Source of the DNA: Ectobius pallidus
Taxonomy: Eukaryota > Arthropoda > Insecta > Blattodea > Ectobiidae
Assembly: GCA_964059195.1 (NCBI GenBank)
Contig: CAXKWD010000003.1
Span: 22,674,606-22,738,605, forward strand
DNA length: 64,000 bases
Reading direction: 5' to 3'
The notes under the pieces were generated by a model that did not search any database, was not told where the DNA came from, and saw only the letters and a program-made list of their open reading frames with translations. The position numbers were made by a program, and so were the translations under genes. This document shows positions 33,535 to 43,523 of the stretch, one piece after another (within the stretch, counting starts at the first letter, position 1; every line of letters starts with the position of its first letter).

Positions 33535-33825
33535 CACATTTCACACTTTCCCCTTTGTAATGATTTATATGCTCTTCCTTCCTTTTTCTGAATGGTACTA
33601 GTATCACTATATTTTATTGTATTTTTAGTTTAAATTGTTTGTACCTGTATTCATTACATGTTTTTTGTATTTTGTATTTGTATTTGTATTTTTATTTTTA
33701 ACTGATGTAATTTAAAAGGAACTGACCCCAAACACGAGCTTTGCTCCTTTGGGGTAACTTATGTAACTCTTTCTGTAATAATTTAAAAGAGTAAATAAAT
33801 AAATAAATATAAATAAATAAATTCG
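33535..33825 (+). mobile_element. LINE-like 3' untranslated tail
   Basis: The end has GTATTTGTATTTGTATTT repeats and a hairpin, CCCCAAA...CACGAGCTTTGCTC...TTTGGGG (33726-33754), then a TAAA-repeat tail. This organisation is typical of CR1/Jockey-like 3' ends. No coding part is attached. The hairpin loop sequence recurs near 1695. Confidence 0.6.
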
Positions 33826-34129
33826 CCAAAAAAAAAAATATTCGCCAAATGTATTTCTGACACTATTTGAAAGAAAAAAATATTAATTTTTTTCTTTGCC
33901 TGGAAGTAGGCCTACAGGAGACCACTCGGTCCAGAGTAATTACATAGACTAATTTTAATTTAAAGAAAAAGAAAAAGTTTTAAATGACAATAGAGTTCCA
34001 ATTATCCGAACTCCAACTATACGGATTGCTTTGAGGCCGTATTCAAGTGATTTTTTGCAGCAGCGAGTATTGGAAAACCCTCTTTTAGGCCCAATTATGA
34101 ACTTTTAGCCAACAAAATCGACAGTTTGC
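33826..34129. other. unassigned; pogo-end-like fragment
   Basis: At 33991-34025 AGAGTTCCAATTATCCGAAC followed by TATACGGATT resembles the inner end of pogo-like elements (compare 10965-11025). Nothing else recognised. Confidence 0.4.
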
Positions 34130-34270
34130 CTGCAAAACAACTGACTCTCGGTAGCGCCCCTACCTTCTATTCTGACGGTCCGAGTTCAATTCTCGGCGGG
34201 ATTGTGGATTTTTCAGACGTAAAAAATCCCTTTCCCGGGTTCAGGACTGGGTGTTTAGGTGTATATGTTA
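34130..34270 (+). mobile_element. tRNA-derived SINE family 4 fragment
   Basis: A-box-like CTCTCGGTAGCGCCCC and B-box-like GAGTTCAATTCTCGG, followed by TTGTGGATTTTTCAGACGTA. The order and spacing fit a tRNA-like SINE head with a short body. The 65-codon frame 34126-34323 is repeat-derived. Confidence 0.7.
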
Positions 34271-34418
34271 AGTTAACGTACACATGCACAGTTCTCATTA
34301 TTAAAACAGCTGACTCTGAATGATATGTTCAGATTATGTTCTTCCCGCAAGTTTCTTAGCGAACATTTTTATAATGTCGATTATAAATAATTTTTGTGTG
34401 CAAGTTTTCGGCTGAAAC

Positions 34419-34826
34419 CATGGGCGTCGGCATGGGGGGGCAAGGGGAGGCAACTGCCCCCCTCTGGATTGCCTTATGGATTCATTTATTTGTGGTAGGC
34501 CTACTCTTTGTCAACCTACAGTTGTAGTATGGAGAGTAAAAAAATAGAATTACTTTATAATGAGTTTAGCAAGTATTAACTAATTATAACTATAATATTT
34601 ATTTATAATAATATCTCACCAAGGCCACTGCTCAAAAGAGCGTATTCTGTTAACTTAAAAAACTTTGTAGCCTCGTCGAATTCAGCTTGGGTTCAAAACA
34701 CCGCCGTCGTTCAAAATAAAGATCCGGTTAACTAAGTGAATATTAATGTGTTTAGCCTAATAATTTGAAATTGAGGTCCGAAATTGATTTTGCCCCCCCT
34801 TAATAAAATTCCTGGCGACGCTGCTG
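34419..34826. mobile_element. hAT miniature element, CATGGGCGTCGG type
   Basis: Ends CATGGGCGTCGGCATGGGGG and GGCGACGCTGCTG, with the perfect duplication GCTGAAAC (34411-34418, 34827-34834). Inner GGGGGGGCAAGG and TTTTGCCCCCCC blocks are inverted. 408 bp and non-coding. Confidence 0.88.
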
Positions 34827-35032
34827 GCTGAAACTCAAACAGACTTCAAGGAAACCAGTCAAAACAATTATCAGAGACACTGAAAGCTATTAACTGATAT
34901 GGATTAAATGGTTAATCTTGGCATTTTTGACTGTAGGGTGAATAAATCCAACGTTGAGGCAGGTATAGTCTATCAGATAACAAGAACAAGGCCAGTAGCT
35001 ATTGATGGGTACATATTTGCTCTTATGGTATC

Positions 35033-35293
35033 TCAGATTCTGTAGGTGGGTTGGCGCCGGCTGGCTTTGAAGCCGATAACGTTGACACTAGAGATGGCAG
35101 CAGCTGGGTATGAATGGAGACCAGTATCAGAGTATGCGTGTGCCCGGGAGACGATACGCGTTTCCGCAGCTGATATGGGCACGAGCTCCGCTGATACTGT
35201 ATCCACAGAGGAAGTCGAGGGGACTGACTCTCCCTGATTACACTCGCTACCGAACGCATTTTTTCCCTCAAAACTAAAAACTGATTCATTCAA
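35033..35293 (-). CDS. coding-like patch, unresolved strand
   Basis: An 86-codon minus frame (SVFSFEGKNAFGSECNQGES, then SSVDTVSAELVPISAAETRI) lies in a GC-richer patch. Overlapping frames of 88 (minus) and 63 (plus) codons also exist, so only one at most is real. I recognise no domain. A Kozak-like CCACCATGG lies upstream on the minus strand (35319) but opens a short frame. No convincing acceptor was found. It could be an exon of a disordered protein or chance. Confidence 0.2.
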   Translation of the reverse strand: MNESVFSFEGKNAFGSECNQGESVPSTSSVDTVSAELVPISAAETRIVSRAHAYSDTGLHSYPAAAISSVNVIGFKASRRQPTYRI

Positions 35294-36313
35294 CTCATCA
35301 CGTAATTATATTTGTTACCATGGTGGCAGGAAGTTCAACGTTTGACGTCCTCGTGCAGCGGTGATTATGAAGGGGCGCAGAGAAAAATTATAATTACTAG
35401 ATGATTAAGCCCGTTAAATGGGTTGGGAAAATGATAGTTTTACCATTGAGTGAATTTTACTGACATGATAGAGCATAATGTATTTTACTATTAAAAGATC
35501 TCCTTACGCCCTCAATATATGTGTTTTTCTTTCTTTGATATTTTTAAAGAATAAAAACTAATAGCTGCCAATATTACAAGTTGTATTTTATTTTATAGAG
35601 ATAACTATAACATATGCAGTGGCGCCAACGTATATGGGCCCATGGGGCTCTAGCCCACCCAATAATTTGTCGTGTATTATTATGATTTATTATTTGTTGC
35701 TATTACTAAAAATCGTCTTTCTTTGTTGAATCATTGTAAAACGGTAATCAGCAGGGCCCGGATTCTAATGACATGTCATCTTTTTATTGATGCTGCATAG
35801 ACATTGCCAACTTGTAGATAAATCCGAATAATGGCCTCTAGATTATAAAAATACATTTTTATTAGGTTATTTTTTGTCATTTTATGCAATTTTAGATTTT
35901 TAGGGCATTTATTTCAATTTTAGGTCATTATTTTGTCATTTTCATGTCATTTGCTTCCTTTTAAAGTCATTTTCATGTATTTACATGTGTATTAACTTTT
36001 TTCTTCGCTAGGGGTGCTGTTTTGAAGTGTTGTTTGTTTAATGCAAAAAGGAAAAATTCGGCGTTAAAGGAAGGGTAAACTAAAAAAATACCATTTTCTA
36101 ATTTTAATCTCATCGCACGGAGCTTTGAATTACGAAACGAATGGTGATCTCGTGAACTTCAGGTGCCCAATATTACGCCTTGTACGGGTGAAGTAAAACG
36201 CTCCTGTGACGTCACTCCTGACTAACTCGCTGGCAGGACAACAGCTACTGTAATGCTCGCGCCTGTGTTTCTAATACACCACAAAGTCTCATTTGTGTTT
36301 GTTGTTGATAGAG

Positions 36314-36694
36314 ATGCCTGCAATGTTACCTTCTAAGGACAAATCTCGGTATTCACAAATTAATATCACACGAAAAGAAAATGACAAGGAATTGCAAGGA
36401 AGAAAAGAAAATACGGAATGGTGTAAATGTGGGCTGTGTGTACATATGAAAACGGGCCACGAAAGTGTGTGTTGTTGGGACCGTGAAGTAATTTGTGAAC
36501 AGAAGGGGGTTGTAGACTGTATAACACGACATTGCTCATTCGATAGCGTTATTATAAATAAAGATACACTAGTTGCCAGGCGTTATCAGTTAATACTTAG
36601 AGCTAATACAGTTAAAAAACAAAACCTTTTTCAAGATACGAACAGAGTCACTTTCAGATTCAGAATCATCTTTTGCGGTAGTAGAAATTTCTGA
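36314..36694 (+). CDS. P2X7 C-terminal (ballast) domain-like ORF
   Basis: The ATG at 36314 opens a 126-residue frame. Residues 36-74 read WCKCGLCVHMKTGHESVCCW, then DREVICEQKGVVDCITRHC. This matches the pattern of the zinc-binding cysteine-rich start of the P2X7 intracellular domain: C.CG.C, then E...CC, then a C-I-T-x-H/x segment and a helix like SVIINKDTLVARRYQ. From memory, such domains occur widely in invertebrate, transposon-linked genes without any channel. The second half, with AYR.....G and SCV..IR..FP motifs, is missing; the frame runs into antisense of the THAP ORF. No channel region is present. The first ATG in frame was chosen because only a TTG lies upstream. Confidence 0.55.
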   Translation: MPAMLPSKDKSRYSQINITRKENDKELQGRKENTEWCKCGLCVHMKTGHESVCCWDREVICEQKGVVDCITRHCSFDSVIINKDTLVARRYQLILRANTVKKQNLFQDTNRVTFRFRIIFCGSRNF

Positions 36695-37260
36695 AATGCT
36701 AAAAGAGCTATCTAAATCACAATTTCTAGAAGAAACATTCAATGAATCTGTGCAAACATTGACATAAGTTTCATTTCCTTGTTCACACTGAACGCCTACT
36801 CTGTTAGAAACTGAATTTTCGTCATAAATACTAGATTCCACATTCATGATTTGTCCATTCCCGGATACTGAAGGATTACTATTCAAATCTTGCAACAACT
36901 CTCTCATTTCCTTCTTCCTCGAGTACGACGATTTTCTTTTCTTCATTGGCGGTGTTTCAGATTTCCCACGCAAAAGAAGTGATGGCACAGCACTTCTTTT
37001 TTAAACAGATTGCGGGGTTCTCCAGATAACTGTGTTCGTAACTGTACCAAAAGCTCGGTATCATTTTCTTCAAAATGTTGTGAACAAACCGTACTGTATT
37101 TAGTAGGCACAAATTTTTCTCTTTTCATTTTTATCAGCCATTGCTTATTTACGTTCGGGTGACTTATCTCTGTTGGGAAATCGATGGAAAGATATTTTAA
37201 GTGTGTTATCACTCTTCGACGATGAGTTTGTACACCCCACAACACAACAATAAACCATTG
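36590..37260 (-). pseudogene. THAP-domain protein, frameshifted
   Basis: The minus strand (37245-36943) encodes LKYLSIDFPTEISHPNVNKQ, then WLIKMKREKFVPTKYSTVCS and QHFEENDTE. FP, W, KR..F.PT, VCS.HF are the diagnostic THAP zinc-finger positions. The N-terminal cysteine pair is in another frame near 37235 (LLLCCGVYK). The closing PSLLLRG segment is also in a different frame from 36988 onward, so there are probably two frameshifts. The following 36590-36988 frame is acidic and basic, low complexity (KKRKSSYSRKKEMRELLQ; DDSESESDS). THAP domains bind DNA and recur in transposase-related proteins. Confidence 0.65.
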
Positions 37261-38601
37261 TTTGAACAGATACTCACTAAAAAACTGTAACAGTAGACAG
37301 AATGCTGTGAAATGTCTTTCACCGGGCGAGACTGAGCCAAGCCTTCGTCAAGCGTGACGTCACGCGCCCATCGCGTTACAATAAATAGATTCGTTTTGTG
37401 ATTAAATGTGAAGGTGTAAAACATTTCTAACAGTGAATATCATTTCTTAAAAACATTCTCTTTCAATCCGTATGAAGAAAATGATACTGAATTTTTAGTT
37501 TACTTTTCCTTTAAGTGTTGTCATGAGAATCAAAGAAACGCAAATATTTTGTATTATATTACTATTGTTATTAGATTGACTTGGCACCAGAGTCTGCCAC
37601 CTGCTTGGATATGAGAGTGCAAACTACTATTATTTTAATCTCAATTAAACAACAATATAATCTAGCAGACCACAAAAGGAAATGCCGAATTTTGATTCAC
37701 CAGTGCCTCAGAGCCAGTATTAATTGCCGTGAGAAAAGAACATTCTCAACATTACAGTTATTTACAGTTTTTACAATTATGTACAAACCAGTCTATAACT
37801 TTGTGTGTACAATAACAATTTTTTATAAATAAAATATCAGTTTTTAGGTCATTTTTTATAATTATTAAGTCATTTTGTTTAAAATTTAGGGTCATTTTAT
37901 AGGTCATTTTTCAAACAATTTTAGGTCATCAGAATCCGGGCCCTGGTAATCAGGCTATTGTTGACTTATATAGTATGAACTCCTCTTGTTCGAAGTCACT
38001 CATGATAATTTGAAATAGTCGAATTCATTAAAGTTTTACATTTTACTCTGTCAATGCAGTTTTACTGACTGCAGTTTTATGATGCTTGTGACAAATTTAT
38101 TGGGAGAACTCCAGTCAGGAAAAATGCATTTTGCAATACTCTGTGCTACGTAATTTTATTTTGGAAGTTGCCTGAAACCATAATTAAAATAATAAGTGTA
38201 TTCAATGTTATAAACTTGAAACAATTTTTGTTAACCAAAATGTGATTGTTATTACAAACACTAAAATCGTTCTTGCACAGTTCTATATTTATCTGTAGTG
38301 TCATCAATATTTACATTATAAGAGCATTTCATAAACCTTAATAGGGATGGAAGTGTGAAAATTTTAAAATCTTTGAGCCCACTCAATGTTTTTCAAAAGG
38401 TGGCGCCACTGAACATATGTTCTTATTTGATTTACATATGCTGTAAATCGTAAGTTATCTCTACAAAATAAGATTCAACTTATAATATTGGCAGCTATTA
38501 GTTTTTATTCTTTAAGAATATCAAAGAAAGAAAAATACAATAGATTGAGGGTGTAAGGAGGTCTTTTAATAGTTAAATACATTAAACTTCCCTCAATGGT
38601 A

Positions 38602-39290
38602 TAAGAATGAAGTTTGTTAATAATGATAGAGCATGTCGAAACGCATCTTCCAAAATTATATAATCAGGGGACAACTTTATGGAAACATAATAACCACATA
38701 AGACAACAAGTGTACACCTGACGAACTGCTGAAATAGGCTTAACCAACTGCTCAACGTCAGCAGAAACTCAGCAATTTTAACAACAGAACTTCACAATAG
38801 TCAGGCAATATATTTTATATTCATACAGTGTTCTTTTATTCATTTACTCTGTAGCTTAAAGAAGTTTTTTTTATATGGACAGCAATTGATTAATTTTATT
38901 CACTTGATCACAATAGGTTAAAACATTTTAATATTTATTTTTAAACAGTGCTTTTGGTGACAAGGCATGATTTCTAGGTGAACTCTTAATATTTCTATGC
39001 CGCACATTTTTCATTAACATATTCAAGTATGAAACGTTTAAAAAATATTTTTAAATATACTTTAACCGTATGCCTATGGTAGGCGTAATAATATAATAAA
39101 TCTGTAATTGTTTTTCCAAAAAGTTCCCACGGTGTTTTTTAAGGTTAGTTCTTCTATCCTTATGCATATATACTGGGGTGTATGGAGTGAAAATCATTTT
39201 AGAATTAATTTGATTATTAAGTTAATTCTACTATTAACTGAATTTTACTATTAAGTGAATTTTACCAACAAAGCAGGAGAATTTTAAAAA
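38602..39290. other. unassigned AT-rich DNA
   Basis: No supported gene or element. TTCTACTATTAACTGAATTT and TTTTACTATTAAGTGAATTT (39227-39264) form a short imperfect tandem pair. Confidence 0.35.
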
Positions 39291-39296
39291 CCTTAC

Positions 39297-39535
39297 TCAC
39301 TCAATGGCAATAGACAATTCCTAAGCAAGCTAAAGGAATATTATCCATTTATAGAACCCGGAGGTTTATTACCGCGCTTACGCCCGCCATTCAACCCTAT
39401 TCTATGCTAACTCCATCCAACCAATCCTCGCATAGCCTACTTCCATTAAATCTATCTTAATATTGTCCTCCCACCTACGTCTATGTCTTCCATGTGGTCT
39501 TTTCCCTTCGGGTTTCCCAGTAAATATTTTATGAT
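39297..39535 (-). mobile_element. LINE family L1, 3' end fragment
   Basis: The minus strand encodes FTGKPEGKRPHGRHRRRWED, then NIKIDLMEVG. It ends in the family tail GGTTCTATAAATGG...CCTTTAGCTTGC. It is cut at 39535, where the TTAA-type element begins, so the 62-codon frame 39402-39590 is a fusion of two repeats. Confidence 0.88.
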
Positions 39536-39536
39536 G

Positions 39537-39750
39537 TGTGCATTTTAGTGCACAAAACGTGGCTCCCATTTTGTAACGACAGTTACCCATAACTGTAAAA
39601 GTTTAATTAATTTAAAAAAAAAAAATAGTATGTAATTGTAGAGGTAGTCAATAAAGAACATGCCAGATTACAAGGTTACAGAACAATTCATTGCAGAGAA
39701 AAAATAATGAATTTCTCCTATTTTTCAGTATCGAAACCTGTATGTCCCCC
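39537..39750 (-). mobile_element. TTAA-type foldback element, one arm only
   Basis: Matches the right arm of 44103-44832: GTGCA..AAA...GG.TCCCATTTTGTAA, GTTACCCATAACTGTAA, GAACAATTCATTGC and CCTGTATGTCCCCC followed by TTAA (39751-39754). The left arm is absent. Confidence 0.8.
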
Positions 39751-39754
39751 TTAA

Positions 39755-40340
39755 CTTCGGGGCCTTACCTACATGATACGGTAGAGAAAATACAAACATG
39801 GTGAAGAGCTACCGTAATAATTCCAAGAGGATATCGAATGAGCATTATCACCAGTTTACGAGATCACACTTCGTTAACAATCTAATTTCACAAGAGACGG
39901 CCAGTTGTGTAGGACATGATTATTAATTGAGTGGATTGTTTGGAGGATTGGAAACAGGTCTTGCTCGGTGTGTGGGACAGGGACGTCACTCTATGAAGCA
40001 AAGGCACCGACATTCAGGGCCCCCATGGGGTACTCAAGATGAATTACAACAACCATGTTAGGTTTCAACCATAGAAAATCGCAAGAAATTGAATGTTTTC
40101 TTACATAGAATGTATTCGCTTTATTGTACAAATATAACACGTGTATAGAGGACATGAATTCCATTTGGTCCATTGTTCTGGGCTGCTGGAAATTAATATT
40201 AAGCTGCAGGTGCCCTAGAAAATTGCTCTAGTAATTAGAGCTATTTTCTCAATCATTTGCTAAATTAACTCATGTATGTCCAGCGTTATTTTTCGCAACA
40301 TTCCACACGGGTTACTGTACTAAAGCAATGTGAAACCCGA
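39755..40340. other. unassigned DNA
   Basis: The 60-codon minus frame 39991-40173 has no motif. No element ends recognised. Confidence 0.35.
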
Positions 40341-40353
40341 ATCACATAATGTA

Positions 40354-41053
40354 CAGGTAGGGGGAAAAAAAGCGGACCGACTAAAATATCTAAGATGCCG
40401 TTATGAGCCACTGCGCATGCCTAGCGGCATTCACAGGATAGCAGGGAATGTATTGAAATTCGTTCTAGACAATATATGCCCGGTTTCTACAAACTAGTGA
40501 ATTACCTATGGGTAAATTATCCATGGACAAATTAGTTCCATTTAACCTACAATGATATAATGAGCAAGGCCTTGGAGTTGTACAGTTAATTTAATTCAGA
40601 AGGCTTTGATTCTCATTGTTTAAACATTACTATTGATCCTATGAAAGGTTAAATTTTATCCAGCCATCCATGAAAGGATAAATTAACCCGAAGATTTACC
40701 CTTGGAAAGATCTAGCCCGAGTTTGTAGGAACATTTATTCTGTCATTTTCATATTTACCTAGAGGACATTTATCTAGAAACTCGCCACAAGTGTATGTGA
40801 TTGCTATCTTTAAATTATTTGTGTTTGTGTGGTGTTATTTTTGTGTAAATTCTGTCCATTGGATAATTTACCCATAGGTAATTCGCGAGTTTATAGAAAC
40901 TGGCCAATAGACAATCAATTGAGAACTAATTTCACGTAATTTGCATTGCTTGTGAAAACAAACGTTTCCATTACATCTCTTACATTTATTTACGTATCAC
41001 AAGGCTCTGGAATCAGCTACAAGAGTCGGTCCGCTTTTTTTCCCCCCTATCTG
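40354..41053. mobile_element. Tc1/mariner-type element with nested palindromic element
   Basis: Ends CAGGTAGGGGGAAAAAAAGC and the inverse GCTTTTTTTCCCCCCTATCTG, with GCGGACCGACT adjoining on both sides and TA flanking (40352-40353, 41054-41055). It is 700 bp and lacks a transposase. An inner inverted structure occupies 40477-40906. Confidence 0.85.
40477..40906. mobile_element. inner palindromic element (family P)
   Basis: Left GGTTTCTACAAACTAGTGAA, then TTACCTATGGGTAAATTATC, is inverted at 40862-40904 (GATAATTTACCCATAGGTAA, then GTTTATAGAAAC). The right part recurs at 61165-61408 (TCCATGAAAGGATAAATTAA, CTCGCCACAAGTGTATGTGA). Whether it inserted into, or is the native core of, the surrounding element is not settled. 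Confidence 0.7.
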
Positions 41054-41364
41054 TACTTCTAACATTGACTTTAACTTTGAATAAAACATGAAATAGAATC
41101 AATTATTATAATTGTGTAGTTATTGATTTAAATATTACGACTGTTAGGCCTAATGCTTACTAGGACTTATTAAGAATTTACAATATAGGCTTAGGCCTAC
41201 AGAGTCTCTTAACGATGAATAATGTTAAGTAGGGGCTACATTGTCTACGAGTAAATCACCAATGGCATTGTATCTGTTAGGCTATTGTATGAGCAAACAT
41301 ATTGCGATTGTAATAATTGCTTTAACTGTTTACTGTGCAGTTCGCTAAATTTTTTAATTAGTTC
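41054..41364. other. unassigned DNA
   Basis: Two TAGGCCTA palindromes (about 41147 and 41192). No gene recognised. Confidence 0.35.
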
Positions 41365-41545
41365 TGGACATCGCTGTGGCTCAGGAAATGCGTTCGCTCC
41401 TCTCACGCTGCTGTTTGACTTTCAAATCCTGGACGGGACAAGTTACCTAGGTGGGGGGTTTCCCTCATTTGTGAGACGAATGTCGGGTAACTTTAGGATA
41501 TCACCTGGCCGTCATTATCATCTTCATACTATGTGAGCCTTGTTC
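41365..41545 (+). mobile_element. tRNA-derived SINE family 5
   Basis: A-box-like GTGGCTCAGGAAATGCGTTC and a degenerate B box ACTTTCAAATCCTGG, then GACGGGACAAGTTACCTAGG and a body ending GGCCGTCATTATCATCTTCA. The layout matches a well-known arthropod SINE type. The 83-codon frame over it is not a gene. Confidence 0.8.
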
Positions 41546-41547
41546 GG

Positions 41548-41551
<4 letters not shown>

Positions 41552-41589
<38 letters not shown>

Positions 41590-41590
41590 C
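41552..41590. repeat. (GT)n(GC)n microsatellite
   Basis: About 15 GT units followed by four GC units. Confidence 0.97.
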
Positions 41591-42714
41591 AACTGGTAAT
41601 TATATCGCTCTATTTGTACATGTTTTCTCGAAGGTGGCCCTGGAACTTTGATGATTACTTATCCGTGGAGGCCTTTCATGTCCTTGTCTGGTAAAAAAAG
41701 TATATATTTGATTCAAACATAACCCTCTCCCGAAAGATCGTGGTCCTGTGAGGCTCTGGCGGCGTGGGACGCATACACGTCCCTACAAAGGGAGAGATTA
41801 AAATAAGATAAAGGAAGTTCTGCAAATTGAAGGGTTAATATCCATTCAAAATTAATCAACTCTACAGTTCTACGCTATATTATTATATCAGAATAAATTT
41901 ACAGTCTAGTACTAATACCAGGAAAAACTCAGGAAGATGGCTCCGAATTACAATTTTGTTCTCACACAGTTAATGTCTGAATCAGCATCTCTTATTACAG
42001 ACCTGCTGATGCTGCTGTGGTAAGTTGTATAATTGGATCTTTCAATTTCAATAGATCCTTTTGACACTTAAGACCGGAAGATGCACAAGTCAGACACTGC
42101 GGATCGTCTTACAAAGACCCGGCTGTGTCGCATCCCCACAGTCACTTGTCACGGGGATCACATACACGTTCACTACTTCTAGGTGTATTCGTTTTGATTT
42201 AGATCTAGTCAAGCGTTTAAAAAAAGATAAATTTGCCAAATTATTGGAACGGCATTCTCATAATTGCGTCAGAGCAAATTGTTGGGATCCATACAGACTT
42301 AATAAAAAAGAATCCCTTGAGAGGGATCAGCCAAATTAGTAAAAGGAGGAAAAGGTCTTCTTGTAAATTAAATTACATAAAATATTTTGTACTATGTAGA
42401 TCTAGTTAGTTCTAAGTTACGCATCTTCCCACAAAAAAATGTTTAAAAAACATTAGGAACTAATTAAAATAAATCTTTAAACACGATAAAACAGTAACTA
42501 ATAATAATCATAATTTTTTCTACCATATATGAATCTGCTGTGCTAAAATAGTCCCTCAAAAATACCGTTGCTGATGATATACACAAATGCCCACAGGGCT
42601 ATTTTTAAATTTAATAGTTGAAATTCGTCATTTTAGAGGTTACTTTAAAATCTGATGCTTTTAGCAAGAGGACAGTATTAATTCAAATTTTAATATTTTA
42701 TTTGCGTAGTTTCG
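41591..42714. other. unassigned; micro-exon-like signal at 42001-42019
   Basis: CTTATTACAG at 41991-42000 is followed by 19 nt and then GTAAGTTG (42020), which is an acceptor-donor pair. The 92-codon frame 42061-42339 has no motif. The rest is AT-rich. Confidence 0.3.
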
Positions 42715-42815
42715 AGCTCATCTACGGTAGTATCATTCAATATCGATAGCTCTGGAGTATCGAGTGTATCGAGGTATCGAAAGTTTCAAGAACTCATCTC
42801 TAATTAAAAATCCTA
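42715..42815 (-). mobile_element. one-ended fragment of the TATCGA-rich hAT type
   Basis: GAGTATCGAGTGTATCGAGG, then TATCGAAA and an end CTCATCTCTAA resemble the ends of 60342-60767 (GTATCGAGAGTATCGAGGTA ... CCATCCTTA). No partner end was found. Confidence 0.55.
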
Positions 42816-43046
42816 TAATAAAAAAAGCATCAGTCAGTTGCATTCTGGCTAAACTGTAGATTTACGAACATCGATAGCGAGATTGATAGGAGTCTATCTA
42901 CAGGAAGATTTGGAATGGGACCAGGGACATCCTGGTGGTCTTAGGCGTCAAGAAATAAATAAATAAAACTGAAAATTAAGGAAAGCGAAAAGATACAATG
43001 AATAAAAGGGAACAAAAGAATAGGCCTAATAAAGATAACCTAATCC
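42816..43046. other. unassigned DNA
   Basis: No supported feature. It ends in the SINE tandem; TAGGCCTA lies at about 43021. Confidence 0.3.
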
Positions 43047-43302
43047 CCGGTACCTCCTCGGATTTTTCTGAGGTAGGGAGGTCGGAACGGGGTGCACTCA
43101 GCCTCGTGATTCAAACTGAGGAGCTAATTAATAGAGAAGTAGCAGCTCCGGTCACGGAAACCACCATTAACGGCCGTGGGAATCGGCATGCTGACCACAT
43201 GCCCCCCAATCCTGCCATCTGAAAATGGTAGATGACGCAGCGGTCGGATGGTAGGCTTTGTCCCTCCAAGGATGTAGTGCCACGGAGTTTAGTTCAGTTT
43301 TT
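43047..43302 (+). mobile_element. SINE family 3, headless copy
   Basis: Starts at GGTACCTCCTCGGATTTTTC, the base just after the B box in the 27130 copy, and runs to the CACGGAGTTTAGTTCAGTTT tail. Followed directly by a second partial copy. Confidence 0.88.
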
Positions 43303-43523
43303 AGGGAGGTTGGAATGGGGTGCACTCAACCTCGTGAATCAAAATGAGGAGCAACTTGATAGAGAAGTAGCGGCTCCGGTCACGGAAATCACCATTAACG
43401 GCCGTGGGTGTCGGCATGCTGACCACATGACCCCCAATTCTGCCATCTGCCTATGGTAGATGACGCAGCGGTCAGGTGGTAGGCCTTGTCCCTTTAGGGA
43501 TGTAGTACCATGGAGTTTAGTTT
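43303..43523 (+). mobile_element. SINE family 3, tandem partial copy
   Basis: Starts AGGGAGGTTGGAATGGGGTG and repeats the body of the preceding copy to CATGGAGTTTAGTTTA. The pair has the same orientation and no spacer, so it is a tandem duplication or a nested insertion. The frames 42998-43222 and 43232-43459 are repeat-derived. Confidence 0.88.

Larger units (their letters stand above)
35752..37945. mobile_element. hAT-type element carrying two non-transposase ORFs (inner layer)
   Basis: Ends CAGGGCCCGGATTCTAATGA and the inverse GATTC.GATGAC form, flanked by the perfect duplication GTAATCAG (35744-35751, 37946-37953). Subterminal AGGTCATTTT motifs are dense for about 250 bp inside each end. 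It is 2194 bp, much larger than its relative at 24463-25121, and holds a P2X7-ballast-like ORF (plus strand) convergent with a THAP-like ORF (minus). No hAT transposase (no dimerisation domain) was seen. Confidence 0.88.
35617..38411. mobile_element. hAT element (middle layer)
   Basis: Ends CAGTGGCGCCAACGTATATG and AAAAGGTGGCGCCACTG, with GAGCCCA/TAGCCCA as further inverted blocks. The perfect duplication AACATATG lies at 35609-35616 and 38412-38419. Its own DNA is about 590 bp, and the rest is the inner element at 35752-37945. It inserted into the outer foldback element. Confidence 0.9.
35441..38601. mobile_element. outer foldback element split by nested hAT elements
   Basis: Inverted arms of about 150 bp enclose the nest. 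Left 35441-35608 and right 38440-38601 share TACCATTGAG, TACTATTAAAAGA, CTTTCTTTGATATT and AAAACTAATAGCTGCCAATA in inverse order. Without the inner insertions the element would be roughly 350 bp. The left arm has a short extra segment (about 35461-35474). The target duplication is unclear. Confidence 0.75.

Noticed and set aside
36943..37424. A complete functional THAP transcription factor gene
   Set aside because: The N-terminal cysteines and the C-terminal end of the domain are in other frames, so the copy is broken.
39402..39590. 62-codon ORF that looks like a complete small protein
   Set aside because: Fusion of a LINE tail and a TTAA-type element arm across their junction at 39535.
42061..42339. 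92-codon plus ORF
   Set aside because: No recognised motif, no support beyond length, and flanked by AT-rich DNA.
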